DNA of 64,000 bases from assembly GCA_004794655.1 (NCBI GenBank), contig SMMW01000524.1, positions 806,001-870,000 on the forward strand, read 5' to 3'. The position numbers were made by a program, and so were the translations under genes. Positions 33,685 to 46,488 of the stretch are shown here, in pieces (the first letter of the stretch is position 1; every line of letters begins with the position of its first letter). The DNA comes from Marisa cornuarietis. Taxonomy: Eukaryota > Mollusca > Gastropoda > Architaenioglossa > Ampullariidae. The notes beneath the pieces are model-generated. The model was not told where the DNA came from. It saw nothing but the letters and a program-made list of their open reading frames with translations, and ran no database searches.

Positions 33685-36515
33685 GAAGAATCCGATATGT
33701 TCATTCACAGTTCCATCTCCAGTCAAGAGTCCAATGTTCCTTCGCTCCTGAAGGCACAGTCCTCCGCGAAACCATTCTCTCCAGAAGAGAATAAAATACA
33801 AACTACACACAACAGTCTCTGGTCCTGGCGCTGTCCTTTCCGAATCTTGGTACGTTCCAACCCCGACAGCCGACGGACACGCAGTAGATAGCCAGAAAAA
33901 ACGAATAAAACAAACACCAAAACACCTAGACAGAAAATAACAATCTTTAACAATCGGTATATCAATTTCTAAAACATTCCCCTCCCCAACAATAACCTAC
34001 CTTCATCTATTTATCTCATACAAAAAAACCCATAATCACTCTCAAACTCCCCCAATCAAATTTACAACAGTCAAAAAATATCAACCACCGTTTAAAGACA
34101 AAAAAGACATAGACACACACTCACCTCAACAGGTTCAATATGACAAATTTCACTATAAAGTATGGTCAGGACTTGTTACACAAATAAAGTCTGGTCAAGA
34201 CTTGTACTCAAAGTCTGGTCAGGACTTTCCAACACACCGAGGAGACTGTCACGTTTCCCGCTCCCGTCAAGGAGGAGACCAGCGCACGAATAAAATCAAA
34301 AGCACAACAAAACGCTCTTTTCATTCTTCTCTACTCTTTCCATCCCAACCTTTCCTTAATTAAACTGTCAGCCATCTCAGGACTCGCACGCCGACACACA
34401 CGCCAATCGCTCGCCTTTCGCGCCTCCCCCTCCTTCCTCATTTCCCATCCCTTTCTCAGTTAAAAAAAAAACAGCAGGTTTGTGACAAATAGCCCTCCCC
34501 CCCTCCACCACCAAAACCAAACTACGGCTTGGTTGAACTGTTATGGAGCAAACCTGCTCAGGTAATCCGCCCCTTTTCTTTTCCATGAATAAACTGTACA
34601 ACAAATGTGAATGGTTGCAGTAAAAGGGCCCATCTCATAAGTCTGCAGTGTAAGTGTAAATTGCTCCATGTCAGTGCTTGCAGGAAGATCAGTTAGACAG
34701 CGGCCATGATCATGGCAGATCTCAGCTAATTGCCTCTCTTGCTGTTCATTCAGTCCTTTCGTCGGTCTATAACGTCCCTTTCATGATAAGCTGTAAGATA
34801 TGTTGTTCTGAGTGTTTAGGAGATATGTGAATTTTAAAAAAGTAATAAAACTGTGTATTACAGCGACTGAGCTCAGAATTAAGGAAATCCAATTCGAATA
34901 GCAATGCATTCATTATATCGACGATAATTTTGCACTCAGGTTAACAGTTGACGAAACCCTTTATTTTCCTTTTCGCATGTTACCGATGCTCCTAATATTT
35001 ATTTATTTATTTATTTAAGTGAAAGGGGATATTTAATTATTTAATTTCCACCTAAGGGATAAATTGCTTGAATATTGTCTTAATTCTCTTTTGACATGGT
35101 TGTTAAGTATGGTTTAACATAATGTGTGCCGTTACCACTTCTTTATGTTTTTGCCCAGAAAATTTAGATCGAAAATTGTTCATTAGCAATGCGTTTTCTT
35201 ATAAAATATTCACATAGATTAAATAGTTCAAGACATTCAAAAAAAGAGCATCATGTCGTACCAAACAGTTTTCAAAGACGGTTTTCAGTTTTCGAATCTA
35301 CATGCGATTACGTTGGTGGGTCGCAAGAAAAGAAACAGCAAACATAAAATATGATGGAACCGATAAACACATCAATCGGAACAAGAAGTTCGAAGGTTTT
35401 GAAGTGTTGGCCTTAAACAGTCAGGTGGCTGAGTGAGACAAAGTCGACAGATTCATTATATACTTGACAATTCAAAAGTGTTTCATACCTTGTCATCCAC
35501 TAGACTGAGTGAGGAGAAAGATGAAACCATAAGTAATGAGTTAAAATAACCCTTGGAGACAATGAACTGTAAGTGGTTAACTGTTGCTAGGGTACAGGAT
35601 GTGGAAGGCGAAGCCCATCGCGCTCCTTTTACCTCCCCTGATAAATCAGATATTATGTACCTGACCGTTCTTCCTCTTTAAAAAAAAAATAGAGCGCGCT
35701 CTAACCACCAAATTTAAACAGAGGTTAGAGAGTTTCAGGTGTCAAAACATTTCCGAAGGAATAGGACACGAGATTAGACTGACTGATCCATTCCCGAGAA
35801 GTTCAACTTTTTTTAAGTGTTGTTTTAAGTCAGAATAAGTCAGAGCTTATATCCGGAGTATAGCAAGAAACTTACTAGAGCAATAGATTGACCAAAATGA
35901 GTTATTCGCGGAGTTCCATATTAAATGTAATAATTGTAACCCAGTCCAATAATTCTGATGTCACAGACTAGTTTTTGCTCGTTTACAAACGTGAATTGAA
36001 TGAACGGTCGATTGCTTGATTGATAGAATTATGGCTTGCTTGAATAGGAATTCAATAATAGGATGGACAGACATTGTTAAGGAGGCATCGTCAGCTTTCT
36101 ATACGATGGCCTCAGTGCATTGGCAGCAAACGTACTTTCACTTTTTTGTTTGATCGAAAAGCAGATAAATTCGATAACACTACTGTTTTCTTATGAAATA
36201 TTCAACGAAGAACACAACACTTCAAGATCCTGATACAGCATGAGCTACCGATTTACCTTGGTAATACCAAAACAGTTTTGACTGTAAACAGTCAACGTCA
36301 ACGTCAACGTCAATGCCAATGTACTCGATTGCAAATGCGATTATGTTGCTAAGATCCAAGAAACTACGCTTTTGGTGTAAATATTAGGCAACTGGCCCGC
36401 TCAATAACTGGACGAAGCATTCTAGATGTGAAATGTCCGCCTAAGGAGAAGTCTAACAGAAGAACAGTTAACTGAGTAAGACTAGTCGAACATAACTAGA
36501 CACAGGGACAGTTAT
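33685..36515. other. No gene seen over 2.8 kb
   Basis: The only structure I can point to is three imperfect copies of aagtctggtcaggactt at 34160-34225, an (ATTT)n stretch at 35000-35019, and a cgtcaa tandem at 36297-36314. The CT/C-rich strand bias at 33900-34500 is notable. There is no counterpart in unit 1, so this is unit-2-specific DNA directly left of lectin copy 3. Confidence 0.5.
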
Positions 36516-36620
36516 AGGATTTTATAGACGTGCGTCTGACAGACTCCCTGACAACATCTTACAAACAGACCGCAAGTGAATGTGGATAATACAGGTAATT
36601 TGTTTCAATGTGGCTAACAT
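36516..36620 (-). promoter_or_regulatory. Inverted 105-base promoter segment of lectin copy 3
   Basis: Reverse complement of 2464-2568, the segment upstream of lectin copy 1 that ends in the TATA box. Here TATAAAA lies at 36526-36520 on the minus strand and points away from the gene. To the right (36621 on) the match with unit 1 resumes in direct orientation; to the left it does not resume. Confidence 0.7.
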
Positions 36621-36920
36621 GCAGCAGAAGCCGCTTACAGGCCTGGGACTTTCCAAAAAAAAAGAAAAAGAAAAAAAACAACCTCGGCGTGTGCCGGCCA
36701 CTTGGAAACGTTGCAAGTGAACGGACTGCAGATTAATTCATTCATAACGTTGTGTGTATATACATATACATATCATAGATGTGACTTTCTCTATGACAGT
36801 TTTTATAATGACAATGACGATTATGCTTTGAGGAAGAAGAAGAAGAAAATGATGATGATGATATTGTAGCATAAATTGATGCCTTTCTGTCGATAGGAGA
36901 ACTGTGACGTCAGCTAGGAG

Positions 36921-38978
36921 ATGTCTAGGAGCTGTCTGTGCAGCCTCTTGCTGCTGATTACGGTCTGTACGTGTGAGGGGGGAGACATGGAGGTGAGGAC
37001 ATGGAGGAGGTTGTCTGTAGACAGTCGTGGGTACACCATGCAGACGTACTCCAGGCTGGTCACAACGATGTCTCGCATCAGATGTGCTGACCTTTGCTCT
37101 CAGACCAACACATGTCACGTCTTCTACTTCCGCTCGGACACCGGTCACTGCTTTTTGTCACCGACACTAGCAAAGGGCAACTCAACGACGTCTACATCGT
37201 TGACTCACGTCTACTTTGATGGAGGTTAGCTGCTGTTACCTTTTACGATCAAGATAATGATTGCAGAACCGAACGAGAAAGAAACAGACTGAAGGTCGGA
37301 TGGATTTCAAGACATGTCGGACGAACGGACAGACACAGAGACTGAGACACAAAGTCAGACAGAAGGCAGACACATAAGTGGGCTATGTAGAAAACGATAT
37401 GTGAGATTTCATTATTATACGTGAGTTTTTTTCGTCGGAAAGATATAGATTGCTGCCAAAATCATGTTGGAAAACTCAAAATATAATTCATAATATATTT
37501 TAATATAAATATCTGTGATATAGTTCTAAAACAAAATGTGCTGATAAACCTTATAAAATTTATTGAATTTTGTTGGACAGTCTCAGGAAAAAGACAATTT
37601 GCAAATTACATTGCAGTTTTATCTGTCTAGATCCATGCGCTCTTGATGTTTTTAATCCTTACTTTAAAATGATATTTATTTTGTTAGAGATAAATTTACC
37701 TTTACAAAATATAAAAAATATAAATACTTAAACATATATTGAACCATTCTGAAGATATATGTTCTGTCCGTTCTTCATTAAAATGCACGCTGATTGGTTT
37801 ATTTCTTCTGTACGCACTTAGTGAATAACTTTATTAATAATGATTAGTTTTATAAATACAATGGCCCCCACAGCTAATAAGACAGACAGAAGACAAAGTA
37901 ACAGGTTGATACATGGTATCAGACAGTTTAGACTTTAGTAGGATGGTTCTCTCGAAATGATTGAACAGATAGGAACATGATGAAGGGATAAACAAGACCG
38001 GAAGTCAATGTGTGAATCACTATGAAGGCGAAACTGTTTTTGTTCTATTTATCAGTCACCTGCCCGTTAAACAGCAGTTTCCTGGCCGTCGGATTTATCT
38101 CGTGCATAAAGCCGAACACAGCAAATGTGAAGCTCCCTATCGCAAGACAGGCCTGTGACGATGGTGAAGCCAACTTTGTGATCATGAAGACGAAAGAAAA
38201 GATGGAGTGGCTCATAAGAGTGGTTTACAGATCACTAGGTAAGTGGACGCGTTTAAGAATTCGGTGCGTGTGTGTCTGTGTCACGTGTGTCCCCTGTCTA
38301 CACAAAGTTACAATGTCGTGAATGCAGCACGGAGTAAGTTTTACTTTCTGTCAGTTTGACGACCGAGTTTTATTTGAAAAAAAACCTGTCTGTACACCTT
38401 GGAGAGTGCCGTGGCTGTTGATGTACGAGTCAGACATTTTCTTTCTTTTCTGTGCTTACGTTGGAGTGATTAAGCACAGTTGGGTAACTATGTGTGAGAT
38501 CAGGTCTACGTGTCGTATTCTTTCTTTTGATTCGTTTATGTTGAATAAGCTCTTGTTCGCATTGTCACTTACAGTTCTCATCCTCCTTTCTCATAAGGAT
38601 AATGACACAGTCCGAGATGATGATGACGACGGCCACGACGGTGGTGATGACGATGACATGACAATGATTATTGTCGGGAACATCGTCATCCCCAGTAATT
38701 TCTGTCTATGAAGATGATGTTTTTTGTTGTTTCTAAATAAAGGTGTAGCACACATGTGGCTGAACGCAAGTCTCTCAGTCTCGGATAACCGCTGGGTGTG
38801 GTATGACGGAGACACTCTCGACCTGAAGCATCCATTGTGGCAGCCTACAAAACCACAAGGCGGTGGGAAGTACTGCCTCATCGCCGTTTATGTAGCAACT
38901 AATAACAGCTACATGTACACTGACGTGCTTTGTGACGAACGTTACAGTTTCTACGTGTGTGAGATTCTTCTGACATAG
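36921..38978 (+). CDS. Secreted PAN plus C-type lectin-like protein, type A copy 3
   Basis: Exons 36921-37224, 38056-38238 and 38743-38978 give 240 residues, with the same phase-1 joins. The reading frame is intact. Signal peptide, PAN-like module (Cys55/59/65/77) and C-type lectin domain are as in copy 1. In the last exon it has WVWYDGD, KHPLW, KYC and LCDERYSFYVCE, which agree better with the type-B copies than copy 1 does, so copy 1 is the divergent one. The TGACGTCA site before the ATG is kept and the leader splice site reads gtcgatag. Its TATA-bearing upstream segment is inverted, so expression is uncertain. Confidence 0.83.
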
Positions 38979-40576
38979 AATGTAACGACACTACCTAACA
39001 GTACAGGGCAAACAATGAGAAGGACAGGCGCGACGAAACCACGTGTGCTAGCCGGGTGTGACGTCAAGCTAGAACATTATCATGTAGCAGTGTCGCATGG
39101 AGGGATCTGTCAGGAAAAGAACTAATGATGCTTTTTTAAATCTTTGCATACAAATGTAATGACAGAGAAATGCAAAGACGAATTTGACAAAATGACAGAA
39201 TTAGCCACAAGCCGGCCATGTGGCCTGTTCCTTTCACCGCTCATCTTATTCGTTGTCTTTATCTCCTTCTCTTCTTTCTTCCTCTCTTTCTCATGTTTCC
39301 AGATAATTTTTAAGGAGATTTACTTTCCATTGGAACAAAATATTCACGTTGGCTTCTGTGACTTTAAATAATTGTAATAATTTTGTTAAGGTCTGGTATA
39401 TCCTGTAGTTGAACACTACTGCTGTATAGTTATTTACAAGAATAAATAGAAATTCTTGAAGTAATATTACTAGAATAGTAATAAAAAACATTTGCTCGTT
39501 TTTTTATTCCTTGTCTTAACTATGTGGTTGTTCAGTTTAGTTGCTCTAATTTTTTTCTTTCTATAAATTTTTATTTTATTCTGTTAATAAAGATTATAAT
39601 TATTGTTTAATTGGACACACACACACACACAATATGTGCTTACGCACACTCACATACATATACTCACACAATATATGTTAGTAAAATAAACTAAATCTGC
39701 TATTAACCTGTATTCTTCTGTCTCTGTGAATCTGTTACACTGTCTAACCCGTTCTGTCCGCCTTATTTGGTCTAAGATTCATTTTCCCTCAGGTCCATAT
39801 AGAGTGAAAAAGAAAAGATATTTTATTACAAGAATAGAAGTTAGTAATGGCTTTGAACTTTTATTTCAATGTAAATCTCGTCGACATAAAATCTTAAGAA
39901 ACTACACCAGAGCTACAACATCTCTCTGCTGTATGTATTTTTACCTCTAACAACTCTACAAGGTAACATAATACATGAAAACGTCAGTAATTGTCCAACA
40001 TAAAAAAATAAATAACAAAAAACAAATTTACTTCTTAGGAAAACAAGTCAAGTATTAACCTTTGCTGAGTGATGAAAGTGTGAACTGCGCTCTACATGGA
40101 GACAATAGGAGCTGTCTGAGGATAAAAATTGATAGTAAATCCCTCGATAGGAAGTCAATCGTTTGCTATCGACACTTCAGCACATTCAAAGGAGACTATT
40201 GAACGCTCTCAGTTGTTTACGGCGAATAAGGAGAACAAAAATGGAGATCAAACAAAGGGCAAGAAAAATGTCAATTAAAGCATGGTTTGTTCAAATGACA
40301 TTCTTCAGAAAAACGTGTATAATGATGAAGTAAATTGATTGACACTTAGCTAAAGCCAAAGGTTAAAAAAAAACTGCAACATCCTGCATACTCATACTAA
40401 GACTTTGCAAAACTCGGTGATGAGTCACTGACAGTAAACAAACGTGGTTAGTCAGTGTCACCAAGGTAACATCGATCTGTGCGAGACTATAAGCCTACTC
40501 GCAACAGTTGAGGCATAAGTGTAGTACAAACAATTATATAAACAATAACAAAATAATCCGGTGACCGTTGGGGTTC
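38979..40576. repeat. 3' flank of lectin copy 3, duplicated
   Basis: Matches 5086-6585 and then 7728-7895, skipping the roughly 1.1 kb unit-1 segment that carries the foldback element. No gene seen. Confidence 0.65.
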
Positions 40577-40584
40577 TGGTAGGG

Positions 40585-42819
40585 CAGTGGTTCTCAAAGT
40601 GTGGTCCGCGGACCACTAGTGGTCCGCAGGCATAATTCAGGTGGTCCGCGGCTGACAGTCGTCATATGTCCGCTGGTCAAGCTACCACCGCAGCTGATAA
40701 TGGCCTGAAAGGAGGGTCAAGGCGGGCGGCTATGAATCCGGACCAGTGACGCGTGACACGCCTACCTGAACAGGACGGCTCTGTTAATTAAAGATTTTTA
40801 GTATGTGCCAGCTTCCTTGAATCGGTCAAACACGAAAGGGGGCAAAGACAAGTCCGCTTCAGTAAGAAAGGCTGACCACTTTCCGAATCTGCTTGCTGGC
40901 GAGAAGACGTCTGTCCAAGTTTTCTTTCTCAGTATTTTCAAGCCGAAAGGTTATTATGGATCGGTGGCTGAAATCAGGGACCTTCACACGTCAATCCCGC
41001 GATGCTGGTGACTGTGAAAGTGCAAACAAGATACAGAAGGTAGGAAAAGATGCAACTGAGGTCATTTGTGAACCAAATCAACCATTCTTCTGAGACGGTT
41101 ACCAGCTGCAAAGCAGAAACAATTTGCCAGGAAGTGGAAGACACACCTGACGAGATATTGTCATCTTCTGCTCAAGATAATAGCAACAAAGAAAGTGTCA
41201 AACAAGCTGTGAAGAACAGTAGTGGTACACACACAAAGTGGCGTCATTCCAGCGTAGAAAACAAACAAAAAACAAGTTAAAAGAAAATATAGCACTGATT
41301 ATTTGAGCTTGGGATTTTTTTTGGACGGGTCCCTAACCCGCAATGTGTTTTATGCTGTGAAATTGTGGGCAATGGAGCAATGAAACCCTCCAAACTGAAG
41401 CGTCAGTTTGAATCCAAGCACTGCCAATATGTTGATAAACCTCTTCAGTTTTTCGAGAATAAATGCAAAAGCTGCAACAAAATAAAGGAATGTTGCACCT
41501 TTTTGCTTCTGGCGATGAAGACGCTAAGGCTACAGAGTCATCCTACAGAGTTTCGCTAGTGATGGCAAAGACAAGAGAAGACCAGACTGTAGCAGAGAAC
41601 TTGATCAAACCTGCTGCCAAACTAATGACAGAAATCGTGTTTGGTGAAAAGGCGACAAATGCTATCAACAAAGTTCCTCTTTCAAACAATACCGCGAAAC
41701 ATGGAATAACAGCCATGGCTGACAGTGTGGAATGTCAGCTGTTATCAATACTGTGTCAGTCAGTACTTGGCGTTTCAGCTTGATAAGTCTACTGACATAG
41801 TGAACAAAGCTAACCTTTTGGCATGTGTCAGGTATGAATATTTAGGCGCTGTTCATGATGACTTTCTCTTCTGCAAGTCTTTACCGACCAATACAACTGG
41901 AGAGGACATTTTCAAGATACTGAACAATTACATTCTGAGTAACAAAGTTGACTGGACGCGTGTGTCGGTGTTCGCACTGATGGTGCTGCGTCAATGACTG
42001 TAAAGATTAAAGGCTCGACCACACGTATCAAACAAGTTGCTCCACTGGCAGTAGCAACGCACTGTTGCATTCATCGAGAACAGCTCGCAACAACAACAAC
42101 AAATAAATGCCCGTTGATCATAAGAGAGTAATGGAGGAATCAATAAAAGTTATAAACTTTATCAAAAGGCGCCCTTTGAACGCACGGATTTTTAAAGCTT
42201 TATGCGAAGAGATGGGAAGTAAACACACCAAGCTTCTTTTTCATACAGAAGTTCGTTGGTTGTCGCGTGGAAAAGTGTTCACCCGTCTGTTTGAATTGCG
42301 CGAGGAGGTTAAAATTTTTCTGCGCGACTGTGACCATCAAGCTTTCCACTTGTCGGATTGTATCCATGACTTTTCATGGCTTGCTCAGTTGGCGTACCTG
42401 GCTGACATTTTTAGCAGTCTGAATGGGCAGAGATGTCACAATCCTTAACTTTCAAGACAAAGTGAAGGCCGAGTGTATAAAACTGGGGCTGTGGTGTAAT
42501 AGCCGAGAATTTGACTCATTCCCAACCCTCAGTGATTTTCTCGTGACGTCACCGATATTATCACCTTAATATCTTATCAAAAACAACTGCATTCATCGCA
42601 TTAACAATTTAATTATAAAGAACGATGGTATGGAATTTTATGTCAACTTATTACTATAGCACTATCACAAAAGGGCATTTCGTTTTGAATTGTAATGAAA
42701 CAAATGCGGCAATTTAAATATGAAATTCACGGTACAGAGTGATTTTAGGCCTTGGTGGTCCGCCGTATTTTTTATTTGAGTAAAGTGGTCCGCGGTCTGA
42801 AATACTTTGAGAACCACTG
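40585..42819 (+). mobile_element. hAT transposon, ZBED5/SCAND3-like, decayed
   Basis: Terminal inverted repeats: CAGTGGTTCTCAAAGTGTGG on the left, and an end reading ctttgagaaccactg on the right. The 8-base target duplication tggtaggg is at 40577-40584 and 42820-42827. The empty site is at about 7895-7902 in unit 1. Inside, broken frames encode a hAT transposase of the ZBED5-like group: a BED-finger region (MKPSKLKRQFESKH), then AENLIKPAAKLMTEIVFGEK, FCKSLPTNTTGEDIFKILN, then PLNARIFKALCEEMGS and TEVRWLSRGKVFTRLFEL. Multiple stops and shifts (near 41092, 41280, 41782 and 41997), and the C-terminal dimerisation region is missing, so it is non-autonomous. Confidence 0.85.
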
Positions 42820-42827
42820 TGGTAGGG

Positions 42828-43786
42828 CATGCGGCATGAAAGGGAGAGAAATGCATTATTAAACACAAGGCAGAGTAGTCCCCCATTCAACTTTACACTT
42901 AAAATACTACATGTACTTTATTTTCTCCTTGGGGATTTTCCTCCTCTATCCTCTTTCTCTGCTTTTTACTCCTCACACACGTGAACTTCCTCGTACAGCA
43001 GTCAGATGCTTTGCTGTGAACGCGAACATTTAAATGTTTTTAACACATGTAAAATATTACATTGGGACATTAAAATTTACTGATCACTCTATCAATTAAC
43101 AAAGGTCAAGTTGCTGGAGCCGTGGGGATGGAATACGTCAGCAAGTATAAGTTCTATGGGCCACTTTAGGGAAATCATAAGCGCCATAATTTTCATGCAT
43201 ATGTCAAAGTACCAGCGCTCTTGTGGGTGTGCATAGAAAGTAGTCTCTGAGATAAAAATTTCTCGGGCTCATACTTTTTGTTAGAGCGGTGCTCATCTCT
43301 TCTCGCTGCTTTATCTTTTGCCAACCCTCTATGGGGTCAGCACGTGCCCATCTGAGCCGAGTGGGAGAATTTCTCTGCATAACAGGGGTATCTCCTCGAG
43401 TGAGAACTAGAGCTATCTGCTCTCCTATAATTGGTTTGTTGGTTGGTTTATTTAGTAGGAAAGTGCTTTCATCTTCGACTAGAGGGGATTTCACACATTG
43501 GGGGGAGAGGGAAAGGGAGGGAACTGGAGTACTTTATGTGTATAAATATGCAGACTTGTCTCCGCGTCTAACAAACTTTTAACTGTTGGTGACCCGGCGA
43601 CTGACTGACTGACTGACTGATTGACTCCTGCCATGTGACTGTCTTCTGTCGAAGTCTGTCCTTCAAGCATCATTGGTGGGAGGTGGACACCGCGGTGGCC
43701 AAAGGAAGAACTGTCAGTTAGTCGGTCGAGTGGACTCACTGTTGCAAACCGCCCTGTGCCTACCGGCTACTCAATACAACAAATGG
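42828..43786. other. Intergenic repeats, no gene
   Basis: The first 175 bases match 7903-8079. From about 43004 unit 2 has different sequence, including the words gaaagtgctttcatct and gtctccgcgtctaacaaac, shared with 10525-10650 and 46240-46380. It rejoins unit 1 near 43717 (10020). No coding region. Confidence 0.5.
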
Positions 43787-43801
43787 CATAAAATATAACT
43801 T

Positions 43802-45336
43802 TTTTTTTTTTTTTTTTAAGTTTTATTTCATGTCACAGTGTATTACAGCAGTGCCATAGCACATAGAAAATAAACAGAAAAAGCACATAGACAACCAGAA
43901 GAAACAAAGCACACACACACATACACACGCAAATTGATGTAACATCTTTTTGCATCATCTTCCCTCATTCCTCATTTTTTCTACCTTTGCTTGCATATAA
44001 TGTACAAATAAAATTACATTACATGAAGTAACCTGTCACCATTACTCTTCTATAAACAGGTTTTTATACAAATTCACATTAAGTCTAAAGCAGTAAGGTC
44101 CATATCTTTAAAGCTACCCCATTCTATTTAATCTTTTGGATTAATCTTTAGCATTATACACTTTATAAGTTAATGTTCTAAATACTTCATAATAAATCTG
44201 ACAGATTCATCAATAATAGTACAAACAAGCTGCCATGATCCTTTTCAAAGGGAAAAAGCATTTACATAGAACTTATTAATCAAATGAGAGCAGCAACATT
44301 CTTGTAGAGATTAACACCAACTGAAATCTACTTTGTTGCACAATTGACCCTTGGATTGCTCAGAAAAATGATTGCCATACTGTACACTGTGATCAACCCC
44401 ATGCAGTACTGCAGGAGGAAGGATGAAGCCAGCAAATTTGGTAAAAATGTAACATGCCTGCAACCGGCAACAAGAAACATTAGATGGTGGAAAATATTTA
44501 TATCCATATGTGCATTTTGTCATTTAAGTGTATGGCAACCCCACATGGAAAGATCAGCACCTTGTAATCAACATGCTGTCATTAACAAACAAAAACATAC
44601 AGGTAGAAGTACACATTAAGCAATCATAAGAATTTTTTTTTTTTTTTTTTGGTGTGCATTTACCAAGGTGTGAAGAGATTTCTATATGGTTCCCATTGCT
44701 GATCAAAGGTTGCTAATTCCATGTTGCTAAGAGCTATATGTCTTTCCACTTTCATTTGTCTGTGTAATTCTTGTAAGAAGTTATATATATTTAGAATTCT
44801 TGTGCTAAATCTTGATTTATATATGTAGAACTTTGCCAGTATTATTATGCTGTCCATTATTTTATCAGTCTGGGTATTTTCACTATAGCCAAATAAGATA
44901 AGTGTAGTAGTGAATTTGAAATCATTAACATGTTTACAGTTATTATTGATTCTCTTTTCTAGCGCTTCCCAAAATTCTTGGACTAAGTTACATTTCAAAA
45001 ATAAATGTTCAATCGTCTCTTTTTCTTGGTTACAAAAGGTGCATAGGTTGTCGTTTAAAACTTTCATCTCTTTTAAGATAATATTTGTAGCCAGTACCCT
45101 ATGAACCAATCTAACCTGGAACCATTTATATTTAATTTCTTGAATTTTACTTATTTTCAAAAATATCCTTTTAAAGTCCAATTCGCTCTGCAGCTTTTTA
45201 GTCCATTTTTGGCAACAGTTTGGTACATACTCATTATCATTTAATATATTATAGTAGGGTTTTGAACCTTTCCTTTGGGAAAGAATTAGTTTTACAGAGA
45301 ATTGTAATTCGGTTTTTATGTTTTCTTCTATGGGTA
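43802..45336 (-). mobile_element. 5'-truncated Tx1/L1-like LINE with two poly(A) tracts
   Basis: Inserted on the minus strand, flanked by the 15-base duplication cataaaatataactt (43787-43801 and 45337-45351). The unoccupied site is seen in unit 1 at 10089-10103. An open frame from the left part of the insert to 44660 covers the C-terminal end of an L1/Tx1-type ORF2, with the zinc-ribbon-like LCTFCNQEKETIEHLFLKC and a following VQEFWEAL. The stop is followed after nine bases by one A-tract (44650-44632), then about 810 bases of other sequence, then a second A-tract (43820-43801). The rest of the polymerase is missing. Confidence 0.8.
44660..45336 (-). pseudogene. C-terminal ORF2 fragment of the Tx1/L1-like LINE
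   Basis: About 225 open codons on the minus strand with no stop. It includes KYKWFQVRLVHRVLATNIIL and a CxxC...HxxxxC zinc motif (LCTFCNQ...EHLFLKC), as in zf-RVT regions. The upstream part of the frame ends at the insertion border, so the start codon in the flank is fortuitous. No reverse-transcriptase or endonuclease part is present. Confidence 0.75.
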
Positions 45337-45508
45337 CATAAAATATAACTTGGGTCACCTAAAATTGTTCACTACCACATATCTCTAAAAAGATTCCATT
45401 AAAAAAATTTGGCTACCGTGAGCATTGGCTAACTGAGTTAAAACAAAGAAGTAAAAATGAAAGTCAGTAGAAAAACAACGATATAGACAGCTATCAAAAA
45501 AGAAAATT

Positions 45509-45580
45509 CTCCCCGGTGGGGAATTGAACCCCGGTCTCCCGCGTGACAGGCGGGGATACTAACCACTATACTACCAAGGA
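45509..45580 (-). tRNA. tRNA-Asp (GTC), slightly altered
   Basis: A 72-base minus-strand tRNA-Asp with GTC anticodon. Relative to 8338 it has a G-U-compatible change in the acceptor stem (tccttgg) and one mismatch at the base of the T stem. It could still fold. Terminator-like T-run downstream. It is the unit-2 counterpart of 10260. Confidence 0.65.
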
Positions 45581-46416
45581 TGACATCTGCTACACTCCTT
45601 TTTGAAACTTAATCTGAATTAATGAATAAATTTGATCAGCGTCCCTAAAGTGCTCAACTATTGAATCCATGTGTTACGTGTTTCTTACTTTTAGAAAATA
45701 AAAAATAACGAAGTGCGTGTCTGACGGGGGCTAGGTGCATGATGCAATAAAAAGTAAGCTACATTTGATTCTCTTTTCTCATTTAGAGGAAATATCTCAA
45801 ATACCTGAAATGACTATATTTACTTTATACACCGACTTAATTCATCCTGCGATTTTTAGCCAAAGACTCTTTATGATATAAGGTCTCTGCAGCTAGGACC
45901 AGCGAGATAGTCAGGATAAATCTGTCTGTCCGTCTGTCCCTGTCGTTTCTTATCCTTTAGACACATATCTTTTCATAGTCACACTTACAGAGGGAACTTT
46001 CTGAAGACTGCATTCAGAAGAACTTGTAGCGAATAGATTTATGTAGTTAATTGTTAATATATCATGATATAAATACTTTTGTTAGAGTGGTTCTCATCTC
46101 TACTCGCTGCTTTATCTTCCGCCAACCCGGCTCTATGGGGTCATCAGGCACCCATCTGAGCCGAGTGGGGGAATTTCTCTGCATCACACGGATGCTATCC
46201 CTTCTCCTATCATTGGTTTGTTGGTTGGTTTATTTAGTAGGAAAGTGCTTTCATCTTGAGGGGATTTCGCACTCTGGGAGGGAGAAGGAAAGGGAGGAAA
46301 CTGGAGTACTTTATGTGTATAAATATGTGGACTTGTCTCCGCGTCTAACAAACTTTTAACTGTTGGTAACCCGGCGGTCACCTACTTTGAATAAGTGTAC
46401 TCTCCTGTCTCCCATC

Positions 46417-46488
46417 GCCTCGGTAGTATAGTGGTTAGTATCCCCGACTGTCACACGGGAGACCGGGATTCAATTCCCCGCCGGGGAG
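46417..46488 (+). tRNA. tRNA-Asp-like copy, probably decaying
   Basis: A 72-base match with GTC anticodon. G replaces T at position 1, breaking the first acceptor pair, the anticodon stem ends cccga/acggg, and the T loop region has a changed base (gattcaa). It is the counterpart of the intact gene at 11037. Confidence 0.5.
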
